In this document: in pieces, positions 1 through 5,302 of the stretch
How positions within the stretch are numbered: position 1 is the stretch's first letter
How the letters are laid out: each line of letters begins with the position of its first letter
Position numbers and translations under genes: made by a program
Notes under the pieces: model-generated
What the model saw: the letters and a program-made list of their open reading frames with translations, nothing else
Databases searched by the model: none
Told to the model about the DNA's origin: nothing
Assembly: GCA_023664705.1 (NCBI GenBank)
Contig: JAMPFE010000046.1
Span: 1-16,224, forward strand
Direction: 5' to 3'
Length of the DNA: 16,224 nt
DNA from: Lachnospiraceae bacterium
GTDB lineage: Bacteria > Bacillota > Clostridia > Oscillospirales > Ruminococcaceae

Positions 1-1
1 C

Positions 2-259
2 ATCGCGGCGGCAACGCGCCGTCACGCGGGCATAAGGCTCGGGCTCTCAACGCGCGGCGCGGCGGCTCTCAAGCGCATGAGCTGCGCGCTGGCAATGATC
101 GACGGGCGCGGTTACGCGATGCCGCAGGACGTTCTGAAGGCGGCTCCCGTCGTTATCCCCCACAGATTGATATACAAGGGCTATTCGCGGGAGGGCGCAA
201 AATCGGACATTCTCGGGCAGATACTCGAGAGCGTCCCCGTGCCCACGGAAAACAGCTGA
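2..259 (+). CDS. MoxR-family AAA+ ATPase, C-terminal end (partial)
   Basis: Only the last 85 codons are present; the gene starts before the window. Seen: the in-frame sequence reads LGLSTRGAAALKRMSCALA, then GRGYAMPQDV, PHRLIY and ILESVPVP, which is the usual lid-domain ending of MoxR-type ATPases (S-x-R-ax-xL, a GR-Y-xP-DV helix and a VPVP tail). Known of the family: MoxR ATPases act as chaperones for the maturation or activation of partner proteins and are commonly encoded just upstream of DUF58 and von Willebrand or transglutaminase genes. Here the next gene, 11 bp downstream, is a DUF58 protein, which supports the call. The Walker motifs lie outside the window, so catalytic competence cannot be judged. 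Confidence 0.85.
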   Translation: MAAATRRHAGIRLGLSTRGAAALKRMSCALAMIDGRGYAMPQDVLKAAPVVIPHRLIYKGYSREGAKSDILGQILESVPVPTENS

Positions 260-270
260 CGGAGTAAAAT

Positions 271-1380
271 ATGGAGCTAATCGCAATGGCGCTCATCGTC
301 GCGGCTATCATCGTCGGGCAGTACGTCCTGTACGACAAATACGGGCTCAAAAAGGTGCTCTACAAGCTGTATATCGGCACTCCCGAGGCGTTCGAGGGCG
401 ACGACATCGAAATAGTCGAGGAAATAGAAAACGCGAAATGGCTGCCGCTCGTGTGGGTGCGCAGCGAAATAAGCTGCTCTCCGTGGCTCACGTTCAAAGG
501 GCAGACGCTCGTCAAAAACGAGCTCGACGAGCAGCGCGGGCTTATCTCGGGCATCTTCGTGCTGCGCGGCTACCGCAAATGCCGCCGCGTATGGAAAGTA
601 AAGTGCGAAAAGCGCGGCATAATGACGATCGACAACGTTATAATCACCGCCAGCGACCTTTTCGGGCTGTCGAAAAACGCCATGGTGCTCGAAATAACCG
701 ACACGGTGCGCGTGCTGCCCACCCCCGCCGATATGGAAACGGGCGAGCTTTCGGGCGACCTCTTCATCGGCAATATGCAGGTGCGGCGCTTCGTGCTGCC
801 CGACCCGTTTATGATAAGCGGCGCGCGCGAGTACACGGGGCGCGAGCCCATGAACCGCATCCATTGGCAGCAGACCGCGCGGACGGGAAACCTGATGGCG
901 TATAAAAACGAGTTCACGACCGAGCGGCGCATCCTGATAATACTCAATCTGCAGCGGAACGCGGTCAATATCACTCAGCCGATGAACCCCTCGGTTCTAG
1001 AGGCGCAGATAAAGGCGGCGGCTTTCGCGCTGGATTACTGCGTTAAAGCAAGCGCCGAGTGCGCCCTTGCCGTAAACGCCGCCGAAAGGCTGTACCTCTC
1101 CCCGAACAGCGGCTTCGCGCATATCATGAGCGCGCTGCGGCTGCTCGCGGAGCTCGAAAACGTCTGCGGAGAGCACCTCGACGATATGCTCCCCGCGCTC
1201 GATTACAACGAATTTACGGACGTCATCCTGATAACCTCCTGCGTTACGGCGCGGACGTCCGAAATCCTGTCGGGATTGACAAACGGAGGAAAATGCTGTA
1301 AAATTTTTACAACGGGGCTCAACGGGGAGGAAAATATGCTCCCCCCCGCCTGCGAAGCCGTTCATATCCCGCGGAGGTGA
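271..1380 (+). CDS. DUF58 domain-containing protein
   Basis: A 369-aa protein with one N-terminal membrane segment (about residues 3-20) followed by a beta-rich region and the DUF58 core. The diagnostic motif is at about residues 186-210: REYTGREPMNRIHW, then QTARTGNLMAYKNE, matching the family pattern R-Y-x(2)-GD/E-x(2)-R-I-W-x(2)-SAR-x-L-V. It precedes a von Willebrand-like fold (LIILNLQRN, about 222-230). Known of the family: DUF58 proteins are encoded with MoxR ATPases and are thought to be partners or clients of the ATPase; the biochemical role is not settled. The ATG at 271 is preceded by GGAGTAAAAT. The stop overlaps the ribosome binding site of the next gene, so this is one operon. 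Confidence 0.88.
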   Translation: MELIAMALIVAAIIVGQYVLYDKYGLKKVLYKLYIGTPEAFEGDDIEIVEEIENAKWLPLVWVRSEISCSPWLTFKGQTLVKNELDEQRGLISGIFVLRGYRKCRRVWKVKCEKRGIMTIDNVIITASDLFGLSKNAMVLEITDTVRVLPTPADMETGELSGDLFIGNMQVRRFVLPDPFMISGAREYTGREPMNRIHWQQTARTGNLMAYKNEFTTERRILIILNLQRNAVNITQPMNPSVLEAQIKAAAFALDYCVKASAECALAVNAAERLYLSPNSGFAHIMSALRLLAELENVCGEHLDDMLPALDYNEFTDVILITSCVTARTSEILSGLTNGGKCCKIFTTGLNGEENMLPPACEAVHIPRR

Positions 1381-1384
1381 AACA

Positions 1385-2725
1385 ATGGACAAATCGTCGG
1401 AAAGCCCGAAAATACTTCTCGCCGCGGCGGTTTTCGGGCAGTTCCTGTCGCTGTTCCCGCTCGCGGTGCTGTTCTGCGGCTTGGGACTCGGGCGCTACGA
1501 GCCCTTGGCATACTGCGCCGTATACGCCGTATGGGCGGTATTTTACGCCTTGGGAGCGCTCTGCGGAAAAGCCGCCCGGGCGCTCGAGCTCAGCGGAAAG
1601 CCCTCCAAAAAGGCGCAGCCCGTCGTAAGGTTCCTGTCGAGAGCGGCGGCGCTTCTGCCGACGGCGGTATTCATAATAATAGTCGTGCGCGCGGATATAA
1701 CCACGGGAGCGCTTTTCTACGCGCTCCCCGCAGCGCTCGTCGCATTCTTCGGAGCGCACGGCAGCGTCAAAAAAAGCTACTCCGACGTCTTCTCGCGCGG
1801 GTGGTTCGCGTTTTATTTCGGCGCGGGAGCCGTCGCGGCGCTGATGCTCCGGTCGTCCCACGATGAGCAGCTCGCCAAGGACGGCATTTTCCAAATCTGC
1901 GCCGTATTCGCGCTGATGATTTTGCTTTCGGCATTGCTCGCCAACCAGACCAACATCGACCTCTGCACAAAACAGCGCGCGGGCGGAAAATCGGTGCTGC
2001 CGAGCGGTCTGCGCCGCTACAACGCCGTCCTGATAACGGTCGTCTGCTCGGTGACTATCGGGCTTTTCGTGTTCGCGAGACCCCTCGCGGAGCTCGTAAA
2101 GCTTCTCATATCGCTGATAGGGCGCGGCTTTCTCGGGCTCATGACGGCCTTGAGCAGCTGCATAAACATACAAGATATGCCCGAAGACGCCCCGTCGAAC
2201 GGCGCTCCCGACATAAGCGCGATAGCGGCGGACGAGCGCGCCGGGCTGCTCGCTAACCTGCTCACGGCGCTTCTTATCGCCGTAATGCTTGTCGTGCTGT
2301 TTCTGTTGCGAAAGCACATATGGAACTTCATCAAATCGATTTTCGAGCCGCTTTTCGCGAAAGGCAAGACCCCCTCGGACATACCGTTCTTCGACGAGAT
2401 ACTTGTCAGCGACGCGAGAAAGCTCACTCCGCGGGCGCGCCGCCGCACCGAGCGCGAGCTTTCGCGGAAATACGGGAAAGAAAAGGATCCCGCGCGGAAG
2501 TACCGCCTCGGCTACGCGCTGTTTCTGCTGCGGCTCGGCAGGACGGGCAGCCCCCCAGCGCCCTCCGACACCACGACGGTTCACCGCGAAAAGGGCGAAA
2601 GCGCGTTCGGCACGGACCTCGGGGAGCTCTCGGAGGTGTACGCCCTCGTGAGGTACGGCGAAAATGCGCCGACCGCCGAGGAGCTCGCCCGTCAGGAAAA
2701 AATTCTCGCGGAGCTCAAGCCGTAA
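1385..2725 (+). CDS. multi-pass membrane protein with DUF4129-like C-terminal tail
   Basis: A 446-aa protein with roughly nine hydrophobic segments (about 9-36, 43-62, 85-102, 106-125, 138-157, 168-187, 212-232, 236-258, 288-309) and a hydrophilic, probably cytoplasmic, tail from about 310. The tail contains TPRARRRTERELSRKYG and ends with LSEVYALVRYGENAPTAEE. This resembles the DUF4129 pattern found at the end of transglutaminase-type membrane proteins in MoxR/DUF58 operons (helix, then Y-x(2)-RYG, then a polar end). No transglutaminase Cys-His-Asp domain is seen, so this is a shorter relative or a separate family; function unknown. GGAGGTG lies 5 bp upstream of the ATG and overlaps the stop of the DUF58 gene, suggesting translational coupling. 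No intrinsic terminator follows on the plus strand. Confidence 0.75.
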   Translation: MDKSSESPKILLAAAVFGQFLSLFPLAVLFCGLGLGRYEPLAYCAVYAVWAVFYALGALCGKAARALELSGKPSKKAQPVVRFLSRAAALLPTAVFIIIVVRADITTGALFYALPAALVAFFGAHGSVKKSYSDVFSRGWFAFYFGAGAVAALMLRSSHDEQLAKDGIFQICAVFALMILLSALLANQTNIDLCTKQRAGGKSVLPSGLRRYNAVLITVVCSVTIGLFVFARPLAELVKLLISLIGRGFLGLMTALSSCINIQDMPEDAPSNGAPDISAIAADERAGLLANLLTALLIAVMLVVLFLLRKHIWNFIKSIFEPLFAKGKTPSDIPFFDEILVSDARKLTPRARRRTERELSRKYGKEKDPARKYRLGYALFLLRLGRTGSPPAPSDTTTVHREKGESAFGTDLGELSEVYALVRYGENAPTAEELARQEKILAELKP

Positions 2726-2777
2726 TTTCCAATATTTAACTTTAATTTACAAATTTTCCAAATATTTACATCGCAAA

Positions 2778-2840
2778 ACTGCATTTTTCTGCAAATCGAC
2801 TGCAAAAAACTGCATCCTAACTGCATTTGACTGCAAAATG
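2778..2840. repeat. three 21-bp repeats carrying six helically phased CTGCA words
   Basis: CTGCA occurs at 2779, 2789, 2800, 2810, 2821 and 2831, so spacings are 10, 11, 10, 11 and 10 bp, averaging 10.4-10.5, one turn of B-DNA. The higher unit is 21 bp (2778-2798, 2799-2819, 2820-2840); each unit starts ACTGCA and has a second CTGCA. The filler is A/T-rich with T5 and A6 tracts. TGCA is self-complementary, so each word reads the same on both strands. All copies face one side of the helix, which suits a multimeric DNA-binding protein or intrinsic curvature. Function unknown. Confidence 0.8.
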
Positions 2841-2862
2841 TTAACGCGAGTTTACATCGTTA

Positions 2863-2878
2863 ATTCACATTTGTGAAT
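2863..2878. repeat. palindrome ATTCACA-TT-TGTGAAT
   Basis: Perfect 7-bp inverted repeat with a 2-bp centre, 22 bp beyond the CTGCA array. Size and symmetry fit a site for a dimeric regulator. Each half, read with its flank (TAATTCACA on plus, TCATTCACA on minus), is also one mismatch from the DnaA-box pattern TTATNCACA, but two near-matches are weak evidence. No assignment is made. Confidence 0.5.
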
Positions 2879-2956
2879 GATTTTCGGAATTTCCAATAAA
2901 ATTGCGCTTAATATTCGGTTAATATGCAGCGCAATATAAAGTTAATAAGCGACGTT

Positions 2957-2993
2957 AAAACGAAAAAGCGCCGCGGCACACAGTCCGCGGCGC
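2957..2993 (-). terminator. rho-independent terminator of the Cys-rich peptide gene
   Basis: A perfect 9-bp GC stem, GCGCCGCGG (2968-2976) and CCGCGGCGC (2985-2993), with an 8-nt loop. On the minus strand the stem is followed by TTTTTCGTTTT. It lies 41 bp after the stop codon of the 46-aa gene. On the plus strand no U-run follows, so it is directional. Confidence 0.88.
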
Positions 2994-3034
2994 TCGGTCA
3001 TTCTGCGGAAATATCCGCTATCGGCGAGCCCTTA

Positions 3035-3175
3035 TCAGCAGCCGCAGCCGTTGTTGCCGCAGCCACAGCCGCAGCCGTCGTTCTGAGCGCTCGAATTGCC
3101 GCCGCAGCAGCTGAACAACAGAATGAGAATGATGATCCAGCAGCAGCTGTTATTGCCAAAGTTGAAACCGCACAT
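3035..3175 (-). CDS. small cysteine-rich membrane peptide (46 aa)
   Basis: This 46-aa gene is short and easily missed. Minus-strand translation: MCGFNFGNNSCCW, then the hydrophobic stretch IIILILLF, then SCCGGNSSAQND and the tail GCGCGCGNNGCGC. Ten of 46 residues are Cys: C2, C11, C12, C23, C24, C35, C37, C39, C44 and C46. Paired CC motifs flank the hydrophobic segment, and the tail is a Gly-Cys repeat. Evidence that it is real: a strong ribosome binding site (AAGGAGGACT) 5 bp before the ATG, and a matching terminator 41 bp after the stop. From memory, clostridial genomes hold similar short peptides annotated under names such as 'chorion class high-cysteine' or YjcZ-like; roles in spores or metal binding are guesses. 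No clear promoter just upstream; readthrough from the minus promoter at 3358-3386 is possible. Confidence 0.82.
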   Translation of the reverse strand: MCGFNFGNNSCCWIIILILLFSCCGGNSSAQNDGCGCGCGNNGCGC

Positions 3176-3271
3176 AATGAAGTCCTCCTTGTAAAAATGT
3201 CTGAACGTCCGCTCCCCTGTGGAGCTTCCGTTTCACAATACATATTATGCCGAAGGAGAAAATCGGTTACA

Positions 3272-3351
3272 GAAAAAAAGCGCGCCGCCGTTCGGGGAAT
3301 GAACGGCGGCGCAATAAGGATTGGAGGGATTTGAGTTCCTTTTTCTTACCT
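3272..3351 (-). ncRNA. candidate small RNA with C-rich loops (about 80 nt)
   Basis: On the minus strand a consensus-like promoter (TTGATT, 17 bp, TATAAT) is followed about 80 nt later by a strong intrinsic terminator, with no ribosome binding site plus start codon in between. Predicted start is about 3351 and end about 3272. Seen: a 5-bp stem AAGGA/TCCTT (3337-3341 with 3316-3320, minus-strand order) encloses a 16-nt loop carrying CCCTCC (3323-3328). The terminator loop is ATTCCCC. Thus UCCC occurs in both loops. Known: C-rich UCCC loops are the target-binding elements of several Firmicute sRNAs (for example RsaE), pairing with Shine-Dalgarno sequences. Alternative: an attenuated leader of the Cys-rich peptide gene. 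I do not recognise it as a named RNA family. Confidence 0.62.
3273..3312 (-). terminator. strong rho-independent terminator
   Basis: A perfect 12-bp stem, GCGCCGCCGTTC (3282-3293) with GAACGGCGGCGC (3301-3312), and a 7-nt loop. On the minus strand it is followed by GCTTTTTTT (U-run at 3279-3273). No U-run follows on plus, so it ends minus-strand transcripts: the candidate small RNA, or partly transcription towards the Cys-rich gene. Confidence 0.88.
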
Positions 3352-3357
3352 GTTTTC

Positions 3358-3386
3358 ATTATATCACAACCGATTTAAAAAATCAA
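3358..3386 (-). promoter_or_regulatory. sigma-A promoter of the small RNA unit
   Basis: Minus strand: -35 TTGATT (3381-3386), a 17-bp spacer, extended -10 TGATATAAT with TATAAT at 3358-3363. Five of six -35 positions and all -10 positions match consensus. Predicted start is near 3351. The 12-mer TTGTGATATAAT around this -10 occurs again in the divergent plus promoter. Confidence 0.82.
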
Positions 3387-3392
3387 TGATTA

Positions 3393-3429
3393 TTACAATA
3401 TTGTAACTATTTTGTAACCATTTTGTAAC
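3393..3429. repeat. TTGTAAC direct repeats, 11 bp apart, upstream of a -35 box
   Basis: On plus, TTGTAAC occurs at 3401, 3412 and 3423, exactly 11 bp apart. The first also forms a perfect 14-bp palindrome TTACAATATTGTAA (3393-3406). On minus they read GTTACA-N5-GTTACA-N5-GTTACA, ending about 6 bp upstream of the -35 of the small RNA promoter. Known: Firmicute PhoP boxes are direct repeats of TT(A/C/T)ACA with about 5-bp spacing upstream of -35. The geometry fits well but the base match is only 5 of 6 per unit, so another response regulator is equally possible. Confidence 0.62.
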
Positions 3430-3487
3430 CTTTTCGGATTTTCGGCTGTTTTTTTATGAAATACAGGTGAAAAATTTAAAAAAACGC

Positions 3488-3516
3488 TAGTCAAAACGGA
3501 TATTTTGTGATATAAT
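3488..3516 (+). promoter_or_regulatory. sigma-A promoter for the 172-aa gene
   Basis: Plus strand: -35 TAGTCA (3488-3493; 4 of 6 to TTGACA), a 17-bp spacer, extended -10 TGATATAAT with TATAAT at 3511-3516. Predicted start near 3523 gives an about 50-nt leader. The leader holds GTTTATAT at 3533 and 3543, with a third copy (3566) running into the ATG. Confidence 0.75.
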
Positions 3517-3571
3517 TATTAAGGCTGCGGACGTTTATATTGGTTTATATTAGGCATATGGAGAAGTTTAT

Positions 3572-4090
3572 ATGAACAATATCGTTATCAAGCCGCTCGA
3601 GGGCATCCTCTTAAACGGTATAACAGTGCGGCTCGGCGCCTCCGAAGCGGAGGTAAAAGCCGCTCTCGGGGAGCCCGAAAGCGCGCACGGAAGCTCGCTT
3701 TACTTCTTCGGCAGCGAGCTGCGCGTCGACTTTGACCCGCTCGGAAACGCGGAGTTTATCGAGTTTCTCGGCGGCGCGGACGGCGCTCTGCAGCCGACGA
3801 TATACGGCGTTCCCGCGTTCGGGACGGGCGCCGACGAGTTGTACGCGCTGCTTGCCGAAAAGAACGGCGGCGCGGTCAACGACAGCGAGCACGGCTATTC
3901 CTATGCGTTTCCGAACATCTCGGTCGGGATCTACCGCGAGAGCATTCCCGAAAACGTCTCGGAGATGATCGCCGAGGCGGAGCGCGAGGGCTTCCCGATG
4001 AGCGCGGAGGATATCGCTGCCGAGCGGCGAAAAGCCGCATTTTGGGCGACCGTCGGAATAGGCATTGCCGATTATTACAGCAGTCCGTAA
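3572..4090 (+). CDS. hypothetical protein, 172 aa
   Basis: Not recognised as a named family. It is probably soluble: no signal peptide, no membrane segment, strongly acidic. The first half (about 13-66) reads like small Firmicute proteins with a G-x-S/T-xx-EVKAALGEP motif (here GASEAEVKAALGEPESAHG) followed by strands with LYFFGSELRVDFD and AEFIEFLGG. The second half (about 74-125) has a similar order (YGVPAFGTGADELYALL, then strands ending VGIYRE), so it may be an internal duplication of an about 55-residue alpha/beta unit. The ATG at 3572 has GGAGAAG 5 bp upstream and its own promoter. It stands alone: divergent from the small RNA unit and 102 bp before nifS, with no hairpin terminator between. 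A BamE-like or immunity-like fold is a speculative possibility. Confidence 0.72.
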   Translation: MNNIVIKPLEGILLNGITVRLGASEAEVKAALGEPESAHGSSLYFFGSELRVDFDPLGNAEFIEFLGGADGALQPTIYGVPAFGTGADELYALLAEKNGGAVNDSEHGYSYAFPNISVGIYRESIPENVSEMIAEAEREGFPMSAEDIAAERRKAAFWATVGIGIADYYSSP

Positions 4091-4192
4091 ACGTTCCCAT
4101 AAATTTCCAAAATGAAACTAAACGAAGAAAACGCTTGACTACTGTGTGGGAAAGTATGCCCTTTTATAAATTACGCGATAAGGTGAGACTTG

Positions 4193-5302
4193 ATGATATA
4201 TCTTGACAACGCCGCGACGACAAAGCCCTGCGAGGAATGTCGGCGGGCGGTCTGCGAGACAATGGAGACGGCGTTCGGGAACGCGAGCTCCTTACATAAA
4301 TTGGGAACCTCTTCGATGCAGATTATCTCCCGCGCCAGGAAAACTGTTCTCGCGGCGCTTTCGGGCACGAAAACTCCGCTCGACGGCACGGTCGTTTTTA
4401 CCTCGGGGGCTACCGAGAGCAACAATCTGGCGATACTCGGCAGCGCGCACAGGTTCCGTCCCCGATTCGGGCGTATCGTAACGACCGCTATCGAGCACCC
4501 GTCCGTAACAAAAACGCTCGTGCGGCTCGAGGAGGACGGCTACGAGGTCGCAAGGCTCGCGCCGAGGGACTTCGGGGACTTCACGGGAGCGCTTATCGGC
4601 GCCGTCGACGAAAACACCGCGCTGCTGAGCGCTATGGCGGTCAACAACGAGACTGGCTTCAAAATCGACGTTCCGAGGCTGTACAGAGAGGTCAAGCGGA
4701 AAAATCCCAAGACCGTCGTGCATATCGACGCGGTGCAGGGCTTCCTGAAAATGCCGCTGGACGGCGACCTGATAAGCGTTTCGGGGCATAAGATACACGC
4801 AGCAAAGGGTATCGGAGCGCTGTTTGTGAAAAAGGGGCAGAATATTCTGCCGATCATTTCGGGCGGCGGTCAGCAGGGCGATCTGCGCTCGGGCACGGAG
4901 CCCGCGGAGCTTATCGCGGGGTTTGACGCGGCGATAAGGGCTTACCGCGGCGATACCGCGAAATTTGCCGAGCTGAAAGCGCATCTGCTTGACAAGCTTG
5001 CTCAAATGGAAGATATTGGCATGAACTCGGGCGCGGACTGTGTGCCGAATATCATAAATTTCAGCGTCCGCGGGGTGCGCTCGGAGATAATGCTTCACTC
5101 GCTCGAGGAGGACGGGATATACGTTTCAAGCGGCTCGGCGTGCTCGCGCGGCAAGAAAAGCGGCGTACTGGGCGCGCTGGGGGTTTCCGACAAGGACGCG
5201 GACTGCGCGGTGAGGGTCTCGCTGTGCGCGGACAACACTCCCGAGGAGCTTGACGCGCTCTGCTCCAAAATAGCGAAAACCATTGAAAGGGTCAGACGAT
5301 GA
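4193..5302 (+). CDS. nifS: cysteine desulfurase (NifS/IscS family)
   Basis: A PLP enzyme that takes sulfur from L-cysteine as a protein persulfide. Seen in the 369-aa product: N-terminal YLDNAATTKP, FTSGATESNN (69-78), PLP-contact EHPSV (101-105), Schiff-base lysine in SVSGHKIHA (K200), GGGQQGDLRSGTE (224-236), and catalytic Cys in SSGSACSRG (C317). Length is slightly below the usual 380-400. A TTG at 4190 is in frame, but AAGGTGAG at 4180-4187 is 5 bp from the ATG at 4193, so ATG is chosen. The stop overlaps the thiI start (ATGA). Known: in Bacillus a desulfurase next to thiI (nifZ) serves tRNA 4-thiouridine formation; the same role is inferred here. TTGACT at 4135-4140 may be a -35 box, but no well-spaced -10 was found. 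Confidence 0.93.
   Translation: MIYLDNAATTKPCEECRRAVCETMETAFGNASSLHKLGTSSMQIISRARKTVLAALSGTKTPLDGTVVFTSGATESNNLAILGSAHRFRPRFGRIVTTAIEHPSVTKTLVRLEEDGYEVARLAPRDFGDFTGALIGAVDENTALLSAMAVNNETGFKIDVPRLYREVKRKNPKTVVHIDAVQGFLKMPLDGDLISVSGHKIHAAKGIGALFVKKGQNILPIISGGGQQGDLRSGTEPAELIAGFDAAIRAYRGDTAKFAELKAHLLDKLAQMEDIGMNSGADCVPNIINFSVRGVRSEIMLHSLEEDGIYVSSGSACSRGKKSGVLGALGVSDKDADCAVRVSLCADNTPEELDALCSKIAKTIERVRR

Larger units (their letters stand above)
2726..2956. other. AT-rich intergenic region with ordered repeats
   Basis: This gap holds no convincing gene. Seen in order: two copies of a TTCCAA(A)TATTTA-C word (2727-2740 and 2756-2769); six CTGCA words (2779-2835); a 7-bp inverted repeat ATTCACA-TT-TGTGAAT (2863-2878); an 8-bp inverted repeat ATTGCGCT/AGCGCAAT (2901-2908 and 2928-2935) enclosing two TTAATAT words 11 bp apart (2908 and 2919). 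It lies between the end of the plus-strand MoxR operon and the terminator of the minus-strand Cys-rich gene, where promoters or operators are not expected. I see no good sigma-A promoter in it. Confidence 0.6.

Noticed and set aside
1319..2584. 421-codon antisense frame over the membrane protein
   Set aside because: Arg/Glu-rich low-complexity shadow of a hydrophobic coding strand; no start signals.
2778..2840. CRISPR array
   Set aside because: Unit length of 21 bp with no conserved long repeat or unique 30-bp spacers, and no cas genes.
2664..2876. CTGCA array read as a heptad protein repeat (TAFFCKS-like)
   Set aside because: 21 bp equals seven codons, so a repeat appears, but the frame starts inside the end of the membrane-protein gene in another frame and has no start signal of its own.
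2726..2960. Chromosomal origin oriC
   Set aside because: Only two imperfect DnaA-box-like words, and no dnaA, dnaN or rpmH nearby. Kept only as a remark.
2998..3243. 81-codon minus frame across the Cys-rich gene
   Set aside because: Frame-shifted shadow of the 46-aa gene. Its Ala-rich translation comes from the Gly-Cys codon repeat, and it has no ribosome binding site.
3225..3265. Sporulation-type (SigE or SigK) promoter for the Cys-rich gene (CATAATAT on minus)
   Set aside because: The -10 is only partly similar and no matching -35 lies at the right distance.
3271..3360. 30-codon minus-strand frame starting ATGAAAACAGG across the small RNA and its terminator
   Set aside because: Its ATG overlaps the -10 box, so the predicted transcript starts after it. 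It has no ribosome binding site and runs through the terminator stem.
3323..3378. Plus-strand leader peptide after GGAGGG with TTG start at 3331
   Set aside because: Spacing of only 2 bp, 15 codons, no plus-strand promoter. The GGAGGG is better explained as the complement of the C-rich loop of the minus-strand RNA.
4135..4170. Clear promoter or IscR-type operator before nifS
   Set aside because: TTGACT is present, but the best -10 (TATAAA at 4165) is 24 bp away and no convincing operator symmetry is seen. It is mentioned only as possible.
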